From assembly GCF_017874455.1 (NCBI RefSeq), contig NZ_JAGGLN010000009.1, positions 1-47,120 on the forward strand: a stretch of DNA of 47,120 nt. Reading direction: 5' to 3'. Below the pieces are notes generated by a model. That model did not search any database. It was not told where the DNA came from and was given only the letters and a program-made list of their open reading frames with translations. Below, in pieces: positions 42,170 to 47,120 of the stretch. The position numbers and the translations under genes were made by a program. This stretch comes from Methanobacterium aggregans. Its GTDB lineage: Archaea; Methanobacteriota; Methanobacteria; Methanobacteriales; Methanobacteriaceae. Position 1 is the stretch's first letter. Each line of letters begins with the position of its first letter.

Positions 42170-44626
42170 ATGAAAACCAAAATAACGATGTTATTAATGG
42201 TCATGTTTCTTGCAATCATACTTAGTGGGGTAGCCTCAGCAGCATACACAGGCGCAACTCCAACCAATTACACGATTTTCTCAAACGAAAGTCTCAATGC
42301 AAATGACATCACAACAGATAGTCAAGGAAACATCTACGTTACAGGATCAACTTCAAACGCAGCTTACACCATAACCAATGGAACTTACACAACAAACAGC
42401 AGCACAACAAACACCCTATCCAGCGGTGATGTTTACATAGCAAAATACAACTCAAATGGAACACTCATATTCTCCACAGTAATTGGAGGAACAGGAAGCG
42501 ACTCAGGAAACGGAATCTCAGTTGACAAAAATGGAAACATCTACGTAACCGGAGCAACTAAGAGTACCGATCTCCCAGTAACAAACAACGCATATCAAAA
42601 AACCCTCAATGGAGGAGCAGATGCATTTGTATTTGAACTCAGCGCAGACGGAACCCAACTACTCTACTGCACATACCTAGGAGGAAGCTCCACCGATACC
42701 GTAGGAGCCAGAGTTGAATCAGGAACAAAAATCAAAGTTGACAGTACCGGGAACATCTACGTTCTAGGACAAACCAACAGTGCAGACTTCCCAACAACAA
42801 CAGGAGCATACAAAACACGAATAGGAAGTAATAGTGGTACATACGGTGGAGATGCATTCATAACAAAATTCAATTCCAACTGGAATATGTTTTACAGCAC
42901 ACTCTTCGGAGGAAACACCTTAGATGACATCCCATATGGACTTGTAATCGACAACCAAAGTAACGTGTGGATAACAGGAAAAACCACAAGCACTGATCTG
43001 CCAGTAACAAACAACGCATGCCAAAAAACAATGGTATACACCAGTAGTTCAAATGCTTTTTTAAGTGAAATCAGTGCGGATGGAAGCACACTACTCTATT
43101 CCACATACTTTGGAGCAAAAGGTAATACATATGGATACGCAATCACAAAGGACAGTCAAGGAAATATTTACATCACAGGGCAAACTACAAAATACTCAGG
43201 ATCATCTTCATATATCCCTGTAACAAGTGGAGCATACCAAACAACCCTAAACGGTGCAAGTGATGCTTATGTGGCCAAATTCAATGCCAGTGGAAGTTTA
43301 CTTTGGTGTACATTCTTTGGAGGATCCGGTGCTGATGATGCACGTGCAATCACAGTTGATTCTCAGGGAAATGTTTACATCACAGGAAGAACCTCATCCA
43401 CTATTCCATCAACGTATAATGCAATTCAAACAAGTTACATGGGCGGTACGTGGGATGCATTTATAGCTAAATTAAATGCAAATGGAACTGCATTACTCTA
43501 TGCTTCTCTTCTTGGAACTAAAAGTAACGACTTTGGATATGGAGTTGTAGCTGATAACCTAAGCACTGCCTATGTAATAGGAACCTTTGCATTGACTAAA
43601 ATCGCAACAGCACCAGATGTAACAGTTGATCAAACTGGAGGACTGTACAACACCATAAAGAACGTGACACTCACCGCAATCAACACAACCAACAGCACAG
43701 ACACCATCTATTACACAACAGATGGTACAGACCCAAAAACAAGCAACACAAGAACACAGTACAATGGATCAATAACAATAAACAACACAACAACACTACG
43801 ATACGCAGCAGTGGATAGTTTAGGAAACTGGAGTCCTGTTTACAATGAAACCTACACCATAGACACAACAGCACCAACAGCAACCTCAAACCCAATTGGT
43901 GGATTGTTCAACACCACACAAACAGTAACCCTAACAACTGACGACAACACAGCAACAACCTACTACACAACCGACGGTAGCAATCCAACCACAAGCAGTA
44001 CAAGAACTGTCTACAATGGTCCGATAGCCATTAACGGTACAACCACGTTATTGTTTGCAGCAGTGGATGCAGCTGGTAATTGGAGTCCTGTTTACAAAGA
44101 GACCTATCAGATCAAGTCCGATGTCTACGTGAACATTACACCATCAAATTCCAACCCACAGGTGGGTGACACCGTAACCTACAAATTCAAACTAGGTAAC
44201 AACGGACCAGGAATAGCCAAGAACGTAACATTCACATACACAATACCAGAAGGACTCGAATACGGAGGAGCAACCGTAGACCAGGGAACCGTAACCTACA
44301 ACGCAACAACCAGAACACTAACCTGGAACCTAGGCGACGTAGCAGTCGGAGACCCCAACCTATGGCTACAACTCAAAGTACTAACCGCAGGCAACTACAA
44401 CATACAACCAACAGTAACAGTAGCAGGATACAACCCTAACCTAGAAAGCCACATCAACACAATACAATTAAACATAGCCTCACCAGCAACCACAGACCCA
44501 GAAACAGTAAACGCAGCAACAACAACCAAAAAAATACCAATGCAAACCACAGGAATGCCAATAACAGCCTTAGTATCAGCACTGCTCATGATAGGAAGTG
44601 GATTAGCCATAAGCAGGAAAAAATAA
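42170..44626 (+). CDS. Secreted surface protein: SBBP beta-propeller, two chitobiase-C-like domains, DUF11, C-terminal anchor
   Basis: An 818-residue exported protein. Signal peptide about residues 1-25 (MLLMVMFLAIILSGVASA). Seven SBBP-type repeats with the pattern DSQGNIYVTG...ADAFVFELSADGTQLLYCTYLGG at about 35-475 give a probable seven-bladed propeller. Two chitobiase/hexosaminidase C-terminal-like domains (YYTTDGTDPKTSNTRTQYNG and YYTTDGSNPTTSSTRTVYNG) span about 485-645. A DUF11 domain (VNITPSNSNPQVGDTVTYKF, GNNGPGIAKNVTF) spans 650-765. The C-terminus is KKIPMQTTG, a hydrophobic segment and SRKK, which resembles a sorting signal with membrane anchor. GGAGGTG lies 10 nt before the ATG. 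Likely adhesin-like; ligand unknown. Confidence 0.85.
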   Translation: MKTKITMLLMVMFLAIILSGVASAAYTGATPTNYTIFSNESLNANDITTDSQGNIYVTGSTSNAAYTITNGTYTTNSSTTNTLSSGDVYIAKYNSNGTLIFSTVIGGTGSDSGNGISVDKNGNIYVTGATKSTDLPVTNNAYQKTLNGGADAFVFELSADGTQLLYCTYLGGSSTDTVGARVESGTKIKVDSTGNIYVLGQTNSADFPTTTGAYKTRIGSNSGTYGGDAFITKFNSNWNMFYSTLFGGNTLDDIPYGLVIDNQSNVWITGKTTSTDLPVTNNACQKTMVYTSSSNAFLSEISADGSTLLYSTYFGAKGNTYGYAITKDSQGNIYITGQTTKYSGSSSYIPVTSGAYQTTLNGASDAYVAKFNASGSLLWCTFFGGSGADDARAITVDSQGNVYITGRTSSTIPSTYNAIQTSYMGGTWDAFIAKLNANGTALLYASLLGTKSNDFGYGVVADNLSTAYVIGTFALTKIATAPDVTVDQTGGLYNTIKNVTLTAINTTNSTDTIYYTTDGTDPKTSNTRTQYNGSITINNTTTLRYAAVDSLGNWSPVYNETYTIDTTAPTATSNPIGGLFNTTQTVTLTTDDNTATTYYTTDGSNPTTSSTRTVYNGPIAINGTTTLLFAAVDAAGNWSPVYKETYQIKSDVYVNITPSNSNPQVGDTVTYKFKLGNNGPGIAKNVTFTYTIPEGLEYGGATVDQGTVTYNATTRTLTWNLGDVAVGDPNLWLQLKVLTAGNYNIQPTVTVAGYNPNLESHINTIQLNIASPATTDPETVNAATTTKKIPMQTTGMPITALVSALLMIGSGLAISRKK

Positions 44627-44677
44627 ATAATTTCACCCCTTTTATCTTTTTTTGAGGCATTGAATATTGAATTCTAA

Positions 44678-44726
44678 TTTTCTGAAATTAAATCTTATAA
44701 ACTCTTAAATTTCAAGTTTCAGAAAA
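44678..44726 (+). other. Long inverted repeat after the SBBP gene
   Basis: TTTTCTGAAA (44678-44687) and TTTCAGAAAA (44717-44726) form a 10-bp stem with a 29-base loop, about 50 bp after the SBBP stop codon and after a T-rich stretch (CTTTTTTTG). It may be part of the terminator or a promoter-side structure of the next gene. Confidence 0.4.
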
Positions 44727-44911
44727 TAGGGGCTTGACTGGATTTATTAAAATTAATTTTTAATTTATACAATTAATCATACTTTATTGATAGGTATTTA
44801 TTTGCACCTAATGATAATAAGAGATATAATAGACAGTTATGTGCATGAGTTATCCAACTATAATTCAAACTCTAAGGGCATGTAATTGTTTCACTAATCA
44901 GGGGTAAAATT

Positions 44912-45882
44912 GTGAAATCAATACGAATTATCAGTTTAATAGGATTATTATTGTTTTAATTATCCCATTTATAGGGGCAACATCCGCTACCAACGATACC
45001 AACAACACAACTGTAGATCAAGCAGTTTATAATGTTAATGGAAATTTGTTTGTTGATTTTAATCAAACCACAGCTAACGTTGGCGATACTGTTAGTATAA
45101 CCGTAACTGCGATTAATAATGGCTTTTTTGATTGGTCTCCAGTAAAAGTATATGTTCCACTACCTGATGGATTACAATTCATGTCTTTTGTTGTACCCGA
45201 TAAAACTTTACAAGAATACGATCCCACCACTGGAATATGGGATTTGAATACATTGAATCATGATGAAAGGGGCCATCAAAAATCGCTCATCATAACTGCA
45301 AAGGTACTGCCTGAAGCAGCTGGTAAGGAACTGGTTGCCACAGCAAAATTTGATAAACTCGTAATGGAAGGTTCCAATGTTCACATGGAAAATGAAACGC
45401 CCCCTGCAAAATCATCAATTCTAAAAGTATCTCCTCTTGCAAATGCCACATGCAGTGGTAGCGGCAATGGGACGTGCATTGGTTCTGGTAATTGTACGTG
45501 CATTTATAACCCGATTACAGTAAACGCCAACATTAAAAGTGGAACCTACAAAACACCACAAACAGTAACCCTCACGACCAACAATAGCACGGCCACAATC
45601 TACTACACAACTGACGGTAGCACTCCAACAACCAACAGCACGAAGTACACAGGAGCAATCAGCGTAATCACATCCAAAACCCTGAAATTCTTCGCACTGG
45701 ACACTGAGGGTAACACATCACCGATATACACACAGCAATACAACATCTACAAGCTGGTGAGCTACAAATACAACGTCCAGGTCAAATGGAAAAAAGTCCG
45801 AGGCAAATGGAAATACCACTGGGTAAAAATCTGGAAATACAAAACAATAACCAAAACAGGCACAAAATGGCTAAAAACCTAA
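44912..45882 (+). pseudogene. Surface protein (DUF11, chitobiase-C-like domain, basic tail) with frameshifted signal peptide
   Basis: A GTG at 44912 behind AGGGGTAAAA begins a signal peptide, MKSIRIISLIGLLL, but the frame stops at TAA 44957-44959. The continuation, VLIIPFIGATSATNDT, is in another frame from 44953 and then stays open to 45882, so one base is missing around 44945-44953 in a TTATTATTG stretch. The rest is well preserved: a DUF11-type domain (NQTTANVGDTVSITVTAINNG), a Cys-rich linker (CSGSGNGTCIGSGNCTC), one chitobiase-C-like domain and the same basic tail as the PQQ-propeller protein (WKKVRGKWKYHWVKIWKYK). Without the shift the product would not be exported. Options are a recent mutation, slippage-based switching or a sequencing error. 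Confidence 0.7.
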
Positions 45883-46044
45883 AAAACCACCCTTTTTTTT
45901 CTTTTTTTAAGATTAAGAGAAAATTCCACCATTATCTTAAAATTACTATTAAAACTATATTCTATAAACTAAAAACTGCCCAATTCAACACTATCTCTAA
46001 TTTTAAAATTCAAACCCCCTCAACAATCCAAAACCCTACACATT

Positions 46045-46068
46045 CGATAGGTTTATATAAGCATATCG
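46045..46068 (+). promoter_or_regulatory. CGATA-N14-TATCG element of the last surface gene (best copy)
   Basis: CGATA at 46045-46049 and TATCG at 46064-46068 form a perfect 5-bp inverted repeat around the TATA box TTTATATA (46052-46059). Confidence 0.72.
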
Positions 46069-46082
46069 CATATTCCAATTCA

Positions 46083-46120
46083 TGGATCACATTAATACAT
46101 TATTTTATTTTATCGATCCA
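46083..46120 (+). promoter_or_regulatory. 5'-end inverted repeat of the last surface gene
   Basis: TGGATC (46083-46088) and GATCCA (46115-46120), loop 26 bases, starting 38 bp after the start of the CGATA element. Confidence 0.55.
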
Positions 46121-46155
46121 AAAAAAAACGAAACAAAAAAAATGGAGGTGAAAAA

Positions 46156-47120
46156 GTGAAAAAACATGCAATATCCATAGTAATTATATTTGCTGTAGCA
46201 TTAGCCCTTTGTGGAAGTGCATCCGCAGATAGTGTAAGTGGAACTACCATTTCCACCCAATCGGACATGAACACAACGGATCTTCCGTCCAACAGGCACA
46301 TATTCATCAACGTGTCCAATAACGAAGGAGTGAAATACAACAATGACAGTGCCTATTACGTTGGCCCTAACGGTACCTACTACATCTTAGCAGAGGGAGG
46401 GGGACTGAACCAGCTCCATGTCACTAACAGTACAGATAATGTTTACGGACAGGTGACTGTGATCAACGCGACCAGTACATCTTCATCAGGTGTTTTTTAC
46501 GTAACCACCACTGGAGGTAGAGGATACAACGATGATATCATTCTTCTATTATCCGTGAAGGGACCTATATCTGATAATTTCTCCGTGACCATTATTTCAA
46601 GTGGTTACAACTGGACAGTTACAGGTGCCAAACCTACCACTATGAATTACGTAAACGGTGCAGTGAATGAGACTTTCACAAAGTCTGACTTCCAGTACGG
46701 GCCACAGATATACAAACCAGGTCCTGGAACATTAGGAACATGGTCTCTACCACTTTACTACGGTCAGAACACCAGCGATGCCTCAACAGCAGAATATCTT
46801 ATGTTCATCGATCTATACGTTGGAAACATAAATGCAGCCCCTATAGATAACGGTGCTACGAAAGTTGAATACATCTTCAACAACCTGAACACAACAGCTT
46901 CATTCAACCCATACGCATGGACTGGTGGAGGGAAAGATGGCGAGGGAATCAGCTGGACAACACCTACCGCAGTTAATCTACCACGTACCGGTGCTGCTCC
47001 TACGGGTTACTCAGTTAACTACACTCCTGTGACTCCTGTTGCTGATTTCTCTGCAGACACTACATCTGGTTCAGCACCTTTAACCGTGAAGTTCACAGAT
47101 ACGAGTAGTAACTACCCAAC
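46156..47120 (+). CDS. Secreted surface protein, family A plus PKD, incomplete at the window end
   Basis: Begins with GTG at 46156 behind GGAGGTGAAAAA and is open to the right edge (321 codons). Signal peptide: HAISIVIIFAVALALCGSASA. The next about 250 residues are homologous to the whole mature protein of 38645-39526, with the shared motifs TTGGRGYNDDIIL, SSGYNWT, NETFTKSDF and KDGEGISWTT. A PKD domain then starts at PVADFSADTTSGSAPLTVKF and is cut by the window. So this is a longer, multi-domain relative of the first protein of the island. Its upstream region is the duplicated promoter cassette. Confidence 0.8.
   Translation, partial: MKKHAISIVIIFAVALALCGSASADSVSGTTISTQSDMNTTDLPSNRHIFINVSNNEGVKYNNDSAYYVGPNGTYYILAEGGGLNQLHVTNSTDNVYGQVTVINATSTSSSGVFYVTTTGGRGYNDDIILLLSVKGPISDNFSVTIISSGYNWTVTGAKPTTMNYVNGAVNETFTKSDFQYGPQIYKPGPGTLGTWSLPLYYGQNTSDASTAEYLMFIDLYVGNINAAPIDNGATKVEYIFNNLNTTASFNPYAWTGGGKDGEGISWTTPTAVNLPRTGAAPTGYSVNYTPVTPVADFSADTTSGSAPLTVKFTDTSSNYP

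Larger units (their letters stand above)
45590..46152 (+). repeat. Duplicated block, copy 2: chitobiase-like domain end, basic tail, intergenic promoter
   Basis: Partner of 41570-42163. The two blocks match from the ACAATCTA...ACAACTGACGG codons of the chitobiase-like domain through the tail, the stop codon and the whole intergenic region to the ribosome binding site. The genes before and after differ, so this is a shared cassette, not a whole-gene duplication. Confidence 0.8.

Overview
The window looks like a chromosomal segment of a methanogenic archaeon of the order Methanobacteriales, probably Methanobacterium or a close relative. The evidence is AT-rich spacers, archaeal TATA boxes, GGTGAT/GGAGG-type ribosome binding sites, and a methanogen gene set: archaeal DNA ligase, a FilR1-type regulator, methanogenesis marker 8, a CofH-type radical SAM protein, NrpR, a polyferredoxin, a WtpABC-type tungstate transporter and large surface proteins. 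An elongator tRNA-Met with an intron after position 37 also points to archaea. No rRNA, CRISPR array, insertion sequence or prophage was seen.

Layout. 1-1383 (minus): the start of an unknown gene and a frameshifted gene with a Lys/Val repeat tail. 1545-9114 (minus): membrane-anchored OB-fold protein, DNA ligase, PAS histidine kinase, FilR1-like regulator, a glutaredoxin/FTR-rubredoxin redox pair and ThiC. 9523-14597 (plus): MFS exporter, GadB-type decarboxylase, AI-2E-family permease and CBS protein. 14736-17338: marker 8 protein (minus), tRNA-Met and CofH. 17699-24244 (plus): UbiA-type phosphoribosyltransferase, PHP phosphoesterase and UPF0104 membrane protein in a tight cluster, then a DUF362 protein and a GT-C glycosyltransferase. 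24471-29067: small membrane protein (minus), E1-like protein, glutamine synthetase with an NrpR operator, and NrpR itself.

29298-37873 is a metal and redox block: a small Cys protein, a ferredoxin plus 8-cluster polyferredoxin, molbindin (minus), wtpABC (plus), and a convergent FecB/BtuC/BtuD-type transporter (minus). 38645 to the end is a surface-protein island of four secreted proteins plus one whose signal peptide is frameshifted. They are built from PQQ-like and SBBP propellers, PKD, chitobiase-C-terminal-like and DUF11 domains.

The most interesting signal is a 24-bp element, CGATA-N14-TATCG, wrapped around the TATA box. It precedes the ferredoxin/polyferredoxin operon, wtpA, three surface-protein genes and, in weaker copies, the second metal transporter. 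In the three surface-protein copies it is followed at fixed distance by an inverted repeat, TGGATC...GATCCA, that starts where transcription should start, so those mRNAs are predicted to begin with a hairpin. Two surface proteins also share a Trp/Lys/Tyr-rich C-terminal tail, and that tail plus the following intergenic promoter region has been duplicated as one block. All functional calls come from reading the sequence; none was checked by database search.
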